A stretch of DNA of 64,000 bases, taken from Psococerastis gibbosa (Eukaryota > Arthropoda > Insecta > Psocodea > Psocidae). Shown here piece by piece: positions 33,345 through 45,100 of the stretch; the first letter of the stretch is position 1, and every line of letters starts with the position of its first letter. Under the pieces are notes generated by a model. That model ran no database searches, had not been told where the DNA came from, and was given only the letters and a program-made list of their open reading frames with translations. A program made the translations under genes and the position numbers. The DNA lies in NCBI GenBank assembly GCA_963971405.1, contig OZ020490.1, forward strand, positions 22,097,464-22,161,463. Reading direction: 5' to 3'.

Positions 33345-33865
33345 TTTAGTACATTTAAGAATGGTCAACAGACCAGGCGAACCAGCTCTAAATTCAGCTC
33401 GCCACTTATAACGCTATCATTTGTTCAGCCATGTTTCATTGTCTCTTATAGAAAGTAAGGTGTTACGCTACCTTATTTTGGGATGATTCGAGGGATTGAA
33501 TGCTGTACCTCCGAGATTATAATTCATTTTCGAACAACCAATCCATATCCGTAACAAGAGAAATTGTAATTTGGGCCGTGGCTACCAGTGGCAAAAGGTT
33601 AGCCTAACTATAGGCCCTAAGCCCATAATGCCTATGCCATTCCACTCAATTAAATAACGGTAAAACATATTTTCATTCTGGGACGACCCATGTTTTCCCA
33701 CTAACGCATAACAAGCGTTATAATGTCGTCATTACCATTTGACGTGGGGGTTAGTATTTATTCAGAGACAACCAGAGGGGGGGGGGGGATTTTACAGGAT
33801 ACATTGATTGTAGAGCTCTCATAAATGCAAACCCCTTGGAAGCGTCGTTCCTCTACATTTTCAAG
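33345..33865. other. Stretch without recognised features
   Basis: Unique AT-rich DNA with a G tract near 33,778. No gene or repeat was identified. Confidence 0.35.
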
Positions 33866-33870
33866 AACTG

Positions 33871-34890
33871 TCACTAGCAGTAGCAGTGTTCGTCGGGTTA
33901 ATAACGACTTAGGCCTCATATTTGGGCCCATAGGGCATAGAGCGACCCCGACTTTACTGTCCTACGCCAGCCCATAGGACAGTGAATTGGACTGCCCACT
34001 CTGAGCAGCTTTGTAAAAAATTCTCTAAAGTAATATTCCTGTTAAGAAAACTAAAGAACTTGGTCACCAAACAATATTTGCTAATGACATACTATGCTCT
34101 TTTCCACAGCCACATCAACTACGGCATACTCTTATGGGGTCACTCTGCAGGTGTGGCCGATGTTCTTTTGTTACAGAAAAAGGCTGTCAGGATTGTGGCT
34201 TCCAGCGGGTGGAGAGACCACTGCCGACCTCTGTTTGCATCTATGGGCATTCCAACGGTTTACAGCCAGTATATTCTTTCATGCTTACTGCACATTAAAG
34301 CCAACATAGAACTGTTCCCTGAAAGAAATACTGTCCATCTGCATAACACAAGAAATGCTCACCGTTTGGATCTGCCCGGATGCAGGCTGAGTAGGTCCAT
34401 CGCATCATTCCCAAACTCGGCAATGAGATACTACAACGCCCTACCCAACAGCCTTACTAATAAGGATTTTTCAGGATACAAGGCCGTGGTGACAAGGAAA
34501 ATTAAAGAATGTCCACTGTACAGCTTGGACGAGTTCAGGGAAATAAGCTGGGATGCTCAAACATAACCCCCCCCCCCCTCCCTCCATCTAACGTATGCTT
34601 CCGCATGAAATTTTTTGTTTGTTTTTGTTTCTGTTCTAGATTTCTTTTGTTTTGGACGCCGTCTATCCCACCTTGGTGGGTCATGGACAAAGACTAATTG
34701 ATTGATTGAGTGGACCTCCTGATTATAGTGGATTCCGAACCACTTGGGAAACACAGTGAAGTCACACGATTAGTTCGGAGGTGACCAGGACAAGTCCTAC
34801 CACTGTGCACACGACCAAGTTATCTGCAGCTTTGAACCTGCTCTGGTCCGCTGGATTCAACTTGGTATGGCGGCCGGTTAAGAACAGTCA
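33871..34890 (+). repeat. Dispersed repeat family A, copy 2, interrupted by a LINE
   Basis: The left part (gtgttcgtcgggttaataac through gcccataggacagtg) and right part (tggacctcctgattatagtg through tggtatggcggccggtt) are contiguous in the copy at 37944-38228. Here they are separated by about 720 bp of LINE. Confidence 0.75.
33985..34706 (+). pseudogene. 5'-truncated LINE reverse transcriptase C-terminus
   Basis: An open frame of about 190 residues (to 34566, TAA) has the features of the region after the RT catalytic core in jockey/CR1-type non-LTR elements: ALFHSHINYGILLWGHS, LQKKAVRIVASS and NSAMRYYNALPNSL. There is no catalytic core and no endonuclease, so it is 5' truncated. The 3' end has a short ATTG repeat (gattgattgattgag-like). 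The flanking repeat gives an AGTG-type short duplication at the junctions. Confidence 0.8.
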
Positions 34891-34894
34891 CTAG

Positions 34895-36190
34895 TACAGC
34901 TACTGAAATTGATTTGTAAAAAAAAACGGACACTGAGGATATCTGGTCGAATGAGTACAAAAACTGCGGCCTCTTGGTATTAGTGATGCCTACATAATGT
35001 AGACGCTACAAGAAAATGTAGAAGAGGATTTGACATTTTATTATGGGCCTACCTCCTCTACGATAAATATTTTCTGTGATATTGGATTTAATTTAAAAAC
35101 GGACAGTGGGTAGGGTGTCCAATTGTCTCTTAATAACGTATTCATTTACGGACAGGGCCATCTAGTTACTTAGTTCGAATAGAACCTAGTACCTAATTGC
35201 TCTCAAATAATTTCCATATGCTCCTACTAGGAGATTAAATGAATATCTATATTCCTAAGGGCGCAATAGAGACAAAGACTCAAGACTGTCAAATGACAAT
35301 GAGGTAATCTCGAGCCTCAAGGCTTCATAGATCTAGGCTTACTTACTTACTAGGTAGCACTAATAATAGAACAAAGGCATGCCCAACATAGCAACCCCAA
35401 AACTAAGACGTGGATTGAGAAGCGAATTCTCATTCACACTTAATTGCAACTATACTCTACATAGTAGAATAACTTCTTTCCTCATTGATAAATTGAGGAT
35501 ATCACTAATATGATAAAAAAATACTACCCTTACCTGTAAAACCAATAAAGAAATACAAGCAAAATTCTCACTTGGACGCCATGATGTCAACAATGTTGTG
35601 ATCTTGTGAATGTTTAAAAAACTAGCCGATAGGTGGCAGGTCGAACTGAAATTAATTTTGGCGGGAGTTTTTGAAAGTTTTGCAGATTATTAAAAAATGA
35701 TTAATTTTCATAATAATAATAAACTTCTTCTATTTACTTGAATTAAGTAACCATTGCTCTTTGATATTATCTAGTTTTAGCACAAAAACTTAATATAGAG
35801 GCAATGTGCGAGAGATGTAAAATAGAAAAATCATTTAAATGCTTGTTTTATACAACTTTTCGTACTGTAGGAAATTGGCAGCTCGAAATTTAATACTTAA
35901 TTTTATTTTATTTAATTAACTAAGCTATTAAAATAAGTTATTAAAATTTTGGTGCATTTAAGTTGTAGCAGACTACTTCAAATGCATCTTAGAATACTAA
36001 TAATAACTGTTTGTTCCTATTCTATGTGCCGCGCTTTAAGTCGTATCACGCTTGTTGTTAAATAGGATAGGTATCATACGATATTAAAATATCTTTTAGC
36101 GTGAATAGTGTGATATGGTTTAAAAAGTAGCCCGCAAACTTGCAACTTGACATTCGTTGGTAAAACCTCCATCAACCCCTATAGCTAGAG
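34895..36190. other. Stretch without recognised genes
   Basis: AT-rich and mostly unique. No coding frame with exon signals was found. Confidence 0.35.
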
Positions 36191-36385
36191 CAGTAATCTA
36201 CGAGTAAGTACGGGAAGATGTGGAGACTTGGGTGGCGACGGATTTGGTGCGTATCATCACTGCAAAATGACGACTCGGGTTCAAATTCCGTTCATCATCA
36301 ATCAAATTTCCATAATATGATCCTTTCTCAAAATTAAAGAGCTTTAATAAAGAACGTTTCTGACATTGAAGTTGGGTTATCGTAC

Positions 36386-36485
36386 TTACGCAAGCAGTGA
36401 AAACGAGGACGCGTCGCCTTGCCGGCGATTGCCGATTATAACAAATCTGCGCGCGCGGACTGAGACTGAGTTCGCAGTATAAACA
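36386..36485 (-). promoter_or_regulatory. Candidate SLC37 promoter and untranslated first exon
   Basis: On - there is a GC-rich island in AT-rich DNA with two TCAGT initiator-like pentamers (aactcagtctcagtccgcgc, about 36,450-36,470), then CGCGCGCAG and a clean donor gcttgc|gtaagt ending at 36,386. It is the only such block found upstream of the SLC37 start, which needs an upstream exon because its ATG follows an acceptor. The assignment is inference. Transcript data would be needed to link it over a 9.7 kb intron. Confidence 0.33.
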
Positions 36486-37039
36486 GTTATATTGAATCAG
36501 TTGTGTTGCCATTATCAGTAAACTGCGGGGTTATAGATATGCGAAATTTAACCTTAGCAGCCTTATCTATTGGTCAGGAGGGCGATTGGTGTTACCCCCC
36601 AAAATTAATATAAATGGGGCGAAAGTTCTTTATCATCTAGAAAATTTGTTGATTTAGGCAAGATCCTATCATTGCATGAAAAGAATCCGTAAGACCGTAA
36701 CCGGCAACAAGGCACTGTCATGTATAAAAAAAGGAACCAAGGAAACTCTCACAACGAAAGTGACTTACGTCAAGTTATAGTTGTAAAGAAAAGAAGGAGC
36801 ATGGCCACAAGAATTTCAAAGTCCAATTAAGATCTTAACGGTATCGTATAACAAAATAGGAGCAAAAGCCATCCAAGACACCAGATTTTTTATGTCTTTC
36901 CTCATAAATATATAGTACGGTATTAAAAATGTGTCAGATATTTAGCGGTATTTTACTTATGCAATTGCAAGTGTCGACTCAAGTGCCTTAGCCTACGGCC
37001 TGTTATATATTATCTAGGTCTAGGTACCTATAGGCTTAT

Positions 37040-37400
37040 TACCAACGGCCTTACCAAGTTGAATCCACGAGAGCAGAGCGTGTTTCAAACTGCGGCAAAC
37101 TTGGTAGTGTGCACAGCGTTGGCAGGGGAACATGGTGGGACATGATAACGCGCTGAAACTATACCAGTCAGTCTACGTGCGTGTCGTCCTAGTCACCTCC
37201 GAATTAATCCTGTGACTTTACTATATGTTCCCCAAGTGGTTTGGAATCCACTATAATCAGGAGGTCCACCCTGTCAGTCAACTCCCTTTCTCCCGAAGTG
37301 AAGGATTCTGCCCTTAGGGTGCCTCAAGTTAATAAACCGACTCACTCCCCCCGCCAGGCTGACAGGGCTGCTTAATGCAAAAATGCTGAAAGCAGGCGTT
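37040..37400 (-). repeat. Dispersed repeat family A, copy 3 (reverse)
   Basis: Reverse complement of the family, sharing with copy 1 the extended cagcctggcggggggagtga end. It has an additional caggcgttagaaaaaa flank. Confidence 0.6.
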
Positions 37401-37484
37401 AGAAAAAACATTTAGGCTTGATTAACGGATAAAAATATTGGCACAAGGCCGTCCCTTGGGGAGGAGGAGGGGGGTATTATAAAT

Positions 37485-37690
37485 AAAGACTTTCTTTGTT
37501 CTATTACTAAGCCAACCTTGGGGAGTTAGGGCTATAAAGCCCTCTCTTACACTTAACTAGGAAGACCCGGGACTGCCTACTTTACATGGGCATGGCCAGA
37601 AAATGTAGCAAGTGTGGGACTCGAACCAACAACCTTTCGGGTGAAAGTCGGAGTCTGTACCACTACTCTACATGTCCTGCGTATTCACAT
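37485..37690 (-). repeat. tRNA-derived SINE family 1, copy 2
   Basis: On - it reads gacatgtagagtagtggtac (box A) and GGTTCGAGTCCCACACTT (box B), followed by the common body ending at ttggcttagtaatagaac. Best-preserved promoter boxes of the family, with the copy at 56.8 kb. Confidence 0.72.
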
Positions 37691-37943
37691 CCCGAAGCGG
37701 CCCAGAAGTTTACTCAATAGTACTTCCACGTCGTTTCATGAAGTTAAACAATTGACAATCATTTTTATTGATTGGGCGATTCCAACACTTTCTTCCGCAC
37801 TGTGGGTTTTTAAGTGACGAATTATTCTATCTGATTTTTAACCAGTACCGTACTGATAATGATCTTATAATAATGATAAGTAAGGGCGGATGTTGTAGAA
37901 TTGTAAGTAATGATGTAATTCTATGAATGTGCCTTGGCATAGT

Positions 37944-38228
37944 AGTAGTAGTAGTGTTCGTCGGGTTAATAACGACTTAGGCCTCATATTTGGGCCCATA
38001 GAGCGACCCCGACTTAACTGTCCTACGCCAGCCCATAGGACAGTGGACCTCCTGATTATAGTGGATTCCGAACCACTTGGGAAACACAGTGAAGTCACAC
38101 GATTAGTTCGGAGGTGACCAGGACAAGTCCTAGCATGTTTCCCTACCGGCACTCTGCACACGACCAAGTTATCTGCAGCTTTGAACCTGCTCAGTTCCGC
38201 TGGATTCAACTTTGTATGGCGGCCGGTT
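37944..38228 (+). repeat. Dispersed repeat family A, copy 4 (uninterrupted)
   Basis: Contiguous form, with cataggacagtggacctcct joining the two halves that a LINE separates at 34.0-34.7 kb. Confidence 0.65.
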
Positions 38229-38434
38229 GTGCCTTGGCATAAGGCGAATATCTGATATGATTTGGCCTAGCTAGAGTTCTACTTGTCCATTGTCACTTTT
38301 AACTGGTGGGAGGTTGACATCGAGAAAGTTATTACCATTAACAATATATACCAACAATGTCCGAAAAATCGTCGAAATCGGTTCAATGTAGGTCAGGCGC
38401 CCATAAAAAGCCATTCAAATAACATTAATTATAA

Positions 38435-38565
38435 ATAAATAATGACTTTTTGTTCTGTTACTAAGCCAACCTAACGGAGATAGACAATAAAGCCCTCTCT
38501 CACATTCAACTAGGCAGGCGCGGGACCGCCCCCTGAAGCATGACGAGAAACTGTTGCAAATCCAT
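38435..38565 (-). repeat. SINE family 1 fragment
   Basis: The body segment only (ttctgttactaagccaacct, aaagccctctctcaca). The tRNA-like end is lost. Confidence 0.5.
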
Positions 38566-38780
38566 ACAAATGCGTATATAATGCCATTTCATTTTACCTG
38601 CAATAAATGGAGTCCATGGATTCAGCTCTACCTCGTCATATACATTATTTACTGTAAAGAAAAAATTAAATAAATACGTCACAAATTAAAAACTAAGCAA
38701 CCAAATAGTTAAGCATTCAAAAATATTAACTTAACAGTGGCCCTGCAGGTTACCCAGGACCATGGTGCATGGATTCTTTA

Positions 38781-39164
38781 GGTGCCCATTCCATTGACCG
38801 GCTAGGGCTATTTCCAACAACGGTGACGTGGTAGCAGACATTCAAGACTTAGGTAGCGTTTCCACCGACCTCGCATTGCAGAATTGACGGAAATGTTTAT
38901 TTTCCTCTATGCCATAGTTAAAATTGATCAATGATCATACAGTAAAATCACAAACAAATAAACTAATATTAAAAAATGGCGTCATGGGATATGTTAAGTA
39001 CAAACATTTTAATAGATTTCTATAAAAAGAAAAATTCTAATTTCCGTCAATGTCATTTGCATTCTGCAATGCGAGGTCGTTGGAAACGCCACCTAAGTCT
39101 TGAATGTCTGCTACCACGTCACCGTTGTTGGAAATAGCCCTAGCCGGTCAATGGAATGGGCGCC
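38781..39164. mobile_element. Foldback element F7 (384 bp, composite type)
   Basis: Ends GGTGCCCATTCCATTGACCG / inverse, TTA at 38778-38780 and 39165-39167, and the same nested interior as F2 and F4. The two arms share private variants (for example ttggaaatagccc opposite gggctatttccaa). Confidence 0.8.
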
Positions 39165-39334
39165 TTAAAGGAATAGGGACTGAGATTAACATTTCCTTTT
39201 AATTTATACTTAAAGGCCTTATGAGGTAAGCTCACCATTCAGATGGAGCTTATTTAGTACTCTAGAGCCTAGATGTATCGGTCGGTTAGCTGTTGCCTCT
39301 ATCCTTTTTTTTTTCAAGCAAGTGTGGCCGACTC

Positions 39335-39645
39335 GTGCTGAGAACCTTTCGGCTGAAATTCACAGTCCGTAGTAGGGGCGTAAAGTTGGGGGGGGGGGGA
39401 ACGGTCCCCATGGTCCCCTTTGCGGCAATATGAATGCAAGCATTCCTTTTTTAGCTTTGTAAAATCTACAGCTATACTTTACAACTATTAAAATGCCTAA
39501 AACCCCACTATTTTGCTCTTATATTTTCAATTTTCCCTTATCCTGCCTGATGACGTCATAAGGTCTACTTAGTTTTGCCCCCGCCATCATTCTAAAACTT
39601 TACGCTTCTGGTCCGTACCACTACTACATGTCCTGACATTATACG
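39335..39645 (-). repeat. SINE family 1 fragment interrupted by a MITE
   Basis: The segment gaacctttcggctgaaattc then acagtccgta, and after the insertion gtccgtaccactactacatg and tcctgac, is the tRNA-like end of the SINE. It is split by the element at 39373-39610. Confidence 0.6.
39373..39610. mobile_element. hAT-type MITE with G tract inside a SINE
   Basis: Ends TAGGGGCGTAAAGTTG and, inverted, CAGAAGCGTAAAGTTT, with a G tract at about 39,387-39,399. Flanks GTCCGTAG (39365-39372) and GTCCGTAC (39611-39618) agree at 7 of 8 bases. The uninterrupted sequence in sister SINEs (gtccgtaccactac) confirms the insertion. Confidence 0.7.
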
Positions 39646-39657
39646 TTATGACTTATG

Positions 39658-40047
39658 AGGATATGCTACGTAGAAAATTGGCGCCCCAAAATGTAATCTT
39701 TTTTTTCCATTAACTCAGCAAATTATTAAAAATTTGACTCATTAAAGTTGTTGAAGACTACTTCGTATAGCCTATCATGTAATTGGGTATTTTTACTTTT
39801 CGGGGTTTTAGTTTTTCCAAAAATTCAAGTTACGCGAAATTTTAGTAACCACTGGTTTTTATGAGCTAGAGAACTAAAGGTACCAAAAATGTAATATTCC
39901 TATTATATTATGATGCATGAAGTAGTCTTATACATCTTACATGAGCCAAATCTTTAATAACATGCTTTACTAATAGATCAAAAAACAAAAAGTCAATAAA
40001 AACAACAAATGTTGGGGTGCTAATTTTCTACGTAGCATATCCTCTTA
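39658..40047. mobile_element. TIR element, ends GAGGATATGCTACGTAGAAA
   Basis: gaggatatgctacgtagaaa with attggcgccccaa at the left is mirrored by ttggggtgctaattttctac and gtagcatatcctc at the right, about 390 bp. The interior is AT-rich and non-coding. The superfamily is not clear: both flanks have TTA near the ends. Confidence 0.62.
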
Positions 40048-40059
40048 AAGTATTCATAT

Positions 40060-41095
40060 TCATTTATTTCCGTTGCTATGGGTAAATTTTTGCATAAAAA
40101 ACTTTAATGAAATATTCAAGTAAGATAGTCCTGCAGCTTCAGCATTTGACTATTCGATTCGGGATTCAGTGGCAAATGAGATGACCCCGTCCCCAGAGCG
40201 TGAGCAGCGCTATATAGTTTTAGAAATTCAATTAAGGAAGCAAAGATATCCGAGAATCCCATGACTAGCATATCATTTTCCGAACTTTCCTGTCCCAAAA
40301 AAGCACATATTTAACTTATGAAATACAATTTTTGGAGGTAGAAAGCGCTTCCCGTGATATCTCCACTTGAAATCGATTCACTTACGCAGTCAGTATTCAG
40401 AAATAAGGTGAGTGAGCAAGTTTAGGCCTACAGAATACTGACACACATTTTTTTATTAGCCTATATTATATATATTTTTAAATTACTTAGTAAAGTAGGC
40501 CGCTATGTTTTGGAAGGCTTTTGACGGGTAGCCTAAGTTGGCTAGGTAGTCATTATAGCATTCTGAAGCACATAAAATGCAATAAAAAGTTACGGTATCT
40601 ATAATAGGTACCTAACTACTGCACCAGCACTATTTAGGATATAATTTTTTACACTGTAATCAATGGGGGATTTAAGAAGGAAGGTAGGTTAATACCTACT
40701 GTATGCAATCTAACTGTATTAGGTCTAAATCTCTGTATTGCTAAAGCGATATGGATCATACTGGGATCTGAATTGATGAATGCAAAGTGTCTTTAGCGGA
40801 TACGCATTCGCCTTTTATATAAGGTAGGTATAGTCTATGAGAACACGATGAAGTTAGGCTAAGAAGTGTGTCAAGTGGGGTGAGATACCAGTTGAGAGTC
40901 TGATAGTGATTATAGGGACCACTTCTACGCGACAATCGTCACAATAGCGGCAATAAAAATAATTATTATACTTAATGGATTATTGTGAAATAATATATAC
41001 GCAGTGCCGCACATTAATTCTTTTTTGGTACCTAACTCTACTCTGTTGTCCGTATACGGGTAGGTCTAACGTTCCAAACCTATATGATAATGTCC
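40060..41095. other. Stretch without recognised genes
   Basis: A donor-like aataag|gtgagtgag occurs at about 40,407 after a tcagtattcag. It could be an untranslated first exon of the CCDC169-like gene, whose first coding exon has an acceptor, but this is speculative. Otherwise AT-rich and featureless. Confidence 0.3.
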
Positions 41096-41104
41096 TGAAG
41101 GGCT

Positions 41105-41310
41105 GTCATGGATATAAACAAAAAATAACAAAAACTTAGAGTTTTAGAAAAACTTTTTATAACAACCCGAATTAGTAAAACCCAAAGTGGGTTTCTTAGA
41201 CAAAGTTAATTTCTTAACGATTATTTGGGTTTTACTAATTCGGGTTGTTATAACAAGTTTTTCTAGAACTCTAAGTTTTTGTTATTTTTTGTTTATTAAA
41301 ATGAAATACC
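41105..41310. repeat. Palindrome of Penelope-associated terminal module
   Basis: aaacaaaaaataacaaaaac, cttagagttttagaaaaact and cccgaattagtaaaacccaa are followed by their reverse complements, with tgggtttcttagacaaagtt in between. It matches the ends of the 10.6-15.5 kb palindrome (15,400-15,530). It is a solo terminal hairpin without coding DNA. Confidence 0.68.
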
Positions 41311-41460
41311 ACGAAGTCGCGAGTAATCTAATCATTTATGCTTTCATGGATACACTTATATAGTGTCTTCTTATTGGTCCTTACCCAATATTTATATTGT
41401 TTCCACATAAGTTCTTGGTCATTGATATATGTCCTCGATGTCAATCTACACGGGCTACAA

Positions 41461-41703
41461 ACATGGGCGTAGCCAGAGAGGTGCGGGGGGGGGGGGGCGT
41501 ATTGACGAGTTAACACTAGATTTTCTTTGATGAATTTATACACAATATAAAAAAGTGCGGGGAATTTTAATTAGATGTAATGAATAAGATTTTAATGTTT
41601 ATATTCCAAAAAATTTCAAATAAGCTCGCGAAAATCAACATTTTAATTGAACTTTTGCAGCTGCCTGTCCCCCCCCCCTGGATCCAATCCTGGCTACGCC
41701 CAT
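41461..41703. mobile_element. hAT-type MITE with G/C tracts and exact 8-bp TSD
   Basis: Ends ATGGGCGTAGCCAG and CTGGCTACGCCCAT, G tract near 41,485-41,498 and C tract near 41,670-41,680. The duplication GGCTACAA is exact at 41453-41460 and 41704-41711. Confidence 0.8.
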
Positions 41704-41920
41704 GGCTACAATGCGATAGTGGATAAGCTGAGACAAGCTCAGCATTGACACAATGTGACAGGCGTAATACGTGCGCACTTATAACTTGTCTTGTAGCATG
41801 GTCTTTAACCAGTGGCGGATTGGGACTGAGAATCGGCCCTGACATTTTCGCCTCAGGTCCGAATACAAATTTTAATTTATTTTATCTTGCAATATGCTAC
41901 GATTTTTTTCCTTTGGACGT

Positions 41921-42019
41921 CCGGCCCCAAACAACTATTTTTGGTCCAGCCTACCGGCCCCAAACAACTATTTTTGGTCCAGCCTACCGGCCCCAAACAA
42001 CTATTTTTGGTCCAGCCTA
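41921..42019 (+). repeat. 33-bp tandem repeat, three units
   Basis: Units start at 41921, 41954 and 41987 and appear identical (ccggccccaaacaactattt, ttggtccagccta). Each is 11 codons long, but this is 5' of the CCDC169-like exon and not part of its frame. Confidence 0.85.
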
Positions 42020-42112
42020 CCGGGCAAATGCCTGCAGCCCGCCGGTCCAGTCCGCCATTGCATTTAACTAAACTTGATTCGTTTCTTTTTATAGCCCAGG
42101 GAGATCACAGTG

Positions 42113-45100
42113 ATGAAAAAACTAGAAGATTATGAGGCGGTACCAGGGACTCCACCTCCAGTCGAAAAAGAAAAAAACACAGCAAATCTAGAAAATGAGC
42201 TAAATCAAGAAAAACTCTACTTGTAAGTGGTATGCCTATTTAATTAAGCCAATTTCATTATATAGAACCACAATATTGTATGTATAAATCTACTTATTAC
42301 ATTTGTAAAGGAGCAATTCTTAATAAATATCATATTCTAAAGGTGGATCCGCAGATCCTATACGCTTTCTCTTTCTGATTCAAGCTATTAGTGGGCCCAA
42401 GGCCATAGCCAGAGGGGGGTTCAGGGGGTCTGGACCCCCCCCCCAACGAAATATTTGAAGCGTATACCAGATAGATTGGAGTTTTAAATATTTTGAGGTA
42501 ACTTCACCTCCGATGACGTCAGATGTATCCCCCAAAAAATTTCTGGCTACGGCCTTGAGTGAGCCCGAGCGAACATTCGCAGAATTCACAGCCCAGCACA
42601 AAACGGAAAGCCTCTGCCATCTAGCGGTCGGCATAGAAACGACTGTGTCACCAAACGAGCGCCAAGAGTTTATTTACAAATGACGTTTCATTGCGGAGAC
42701 CCTGTCAAACTCGTAGTTTATTTAAGTATAGTATAAGTATTTATGTATAAGTATTTAAGTATGTTTGGAATATTCCTGGGGTTATAAGGAAAAAAAGTCA
42801 CATATCCTGCGTGCGCATGCAGGACCAAATATTTCAGACCCCCTCTGGCAGTCTGGCTATACGTCCTTGCCTTCCTCCCAAACCTGGCAGCCGCCTTAGC
42901 AGATAATAGAGAAGGGAAATATGATTTAACTTCACGTTTTATTATAGACCTCGAATATAATTGTTTGTTGGAATTAAAAGATTAAAATAAAAGTTAATGC
43001 TACCTACTGTACTGTCGTACTTTTAGAGAGACACTTTATATGGAAAATAAGGAAATAGAAAAAATCATCAGCAACTTTGACAAAGAGTTGAATATCATAA
43101 AGAGTAACTTTCCTCAGAATATGGGTAAGCATATTAAATATTTATTGTAGGTAAATAGGCATTAGGTATCATCCAACAGTATATATGTTAGGGAGATTTC
43201 ATCTATCTATTGAGACGGCGACCAACGTTTTCATTTTTTCATTTCGATCATGACCCCCTGAGCCTACTCGTAAAACCTAAACATTATGTTCACAACACAG
43301 GTTTTTTGGCACACATAACTAACATTAACCTCCATCCCCTTCCCCGATTATTACTTCATTTCAGCATTGATTGAATTTTCAACTTTTCAGAGTTGCATTA
43401 GATTTATACTGTCAAAACCATCCAATAGTTTTCGGGTCGAGAGGCTGGCAACCTACAGGACCCTAGCCTACCCAGACCATTCAGCCCAGACAGGACTTTT
43501 GGCCCTATAGCCTCCACCGTTAGCCGCAGGGGCGCCCCCCCCCCCCCCCGCACACAAGCCAAACCTAGGCAAGTGATTGGAGCGACGTACCCCCTACGCC
43601 CGCGGGAGCGCGACGAAGGACGAGGTGGTATGGGCGCTTCTATAGACTCCTTAACCCCGCTCATTCGCTTAATGCCGGGTGCCTGGAATCCCCGAGGGTT
43701 TGACTAGATGAGAGAGTCATACTTCATACTGGGCTACAATATCATAATACGTATATCAAATACGGAAACTTTCGTAATTATACAATAAATCGTTATTATA
43801 ATATTTTCAGAAGAGGGAGTGATTCACGCCGATAATGATTTCTGGTTCAAATATCAGGCACAGAAGGAAGTTAACAAGAAATTGGAAAAAGAGAGAAGGC
43901 ACTTAGAACTCGACATCAAACAAATAGAAGAACAAGGAGTTGTCAATCTCGACTCTCTCACCCAAGCTGAACTCATACTCTACGTCAAACAGTTGGAAAG
44001 AAACAAAACGGACTTCACTAGTGAACTCCGAGCCTCAGAATGGAGTTTAGACAAACATGCCAAGGTACAGCATATCAATACCCTAATCAGCAAACCGCTT
44101 AACTCCAAAATAATGAATTTTCAGGAGACAAAAACGGTTTTAAAAAATCAATGGTCCTTTTGAAATTATACTACGATGGTGGCAAGTTCATTTCCTGCCA
44201 TGCCTGACTCCATAGGTAGCAGTTTTGCTGTAGTTACTGCTGGAGTTAATGCTAATTTCTGTGCCATATCAAACACCTCGGAGTTAGGTTCTTCTCTATT
44301 TCAACGATAGAGGCTTTCATATTTTTTTCGGAATTTAAGAGTTTTCCCAGTCGGTAGACGATTTTTTCCCGAACACGAGGATGCCATCAACTCATATTCG
44401 ATGTATTTGGAGTTAAGTGGTTTGCTATTTAGTGTCTCGATATATACAGTATATTGTACTACTTTATATATATGAAAACATAGAGGTAAGGGGGAGAGAT
44501 AGCCGGTTTGGAGATTTTTTTTTTGCAGTTTTTTGAATTTATGGAGACAAATTGCCCCAAAAAATAGTCCCGAGACATGTTTTTTTTAAACCTGCATCCG
44601 AAATTTCACCAAAAATCCATCTAGTAGCTTGCCCACAAATCAACGTACAGAGAGACAGACAGACCGACATTTCGCCAAAACCACAGCAAAACGTGTAAAT
44701 CCATTGAAGTCTCGAAATCGAAAATTTCGACCCACAAACCTTTCCTTCTAAAGGGTACTTACGTATAGCCAACATAATGAAGCAAATAGCACGTCACCAT
44801 CTAACAAAGAGACAATTATGGACCCTCTATCTGTTCATAGTCAATTCTCTGTCCACTGAAATACACCGAGCCACTTGCGATGTACACTTACAATTTACAA
44901 AGGACTATTGTACGAAAATCTGATACAAATAAGTCACCTGATAAATAATAAATAAATATAATACATAGCCAACGAGCAACAACCTAAAAAACCTAAAACA
45001 CGGGAAGAACAGCACGCAACGTAGCCTCTTAGTTTGTACTGAATTTAAAGTTGCCTCAAGACCCCAATAGTTACGTTGCCACTTAAATTCCAGGAAAGTC

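Noticed and set aside
36227-36295. tRNA-like ggttcaaattcc on + strand
   Set aside because: A box-B-like match alone; no matching box A at normal spacing and no cloverleaf could be drawn.
37600-37690. tRNA gene on the - strand
   Set aside because: Boxes A and B are present, but the sequence repeats at several loci with a common non-tRNA body and no closed acceptor stem, so it was called a SINE.
41921-42019. CRISPR array
   Set aside because: Tandem 33-bp units without spacers, in a eukaryotic genome.
43404-43664. Proline/arginine-rich - strand frame around a C tract
   Set aside because: Low-complexity GC-rich intron sequence in the CCDC169-like gene; no domain or splice support.
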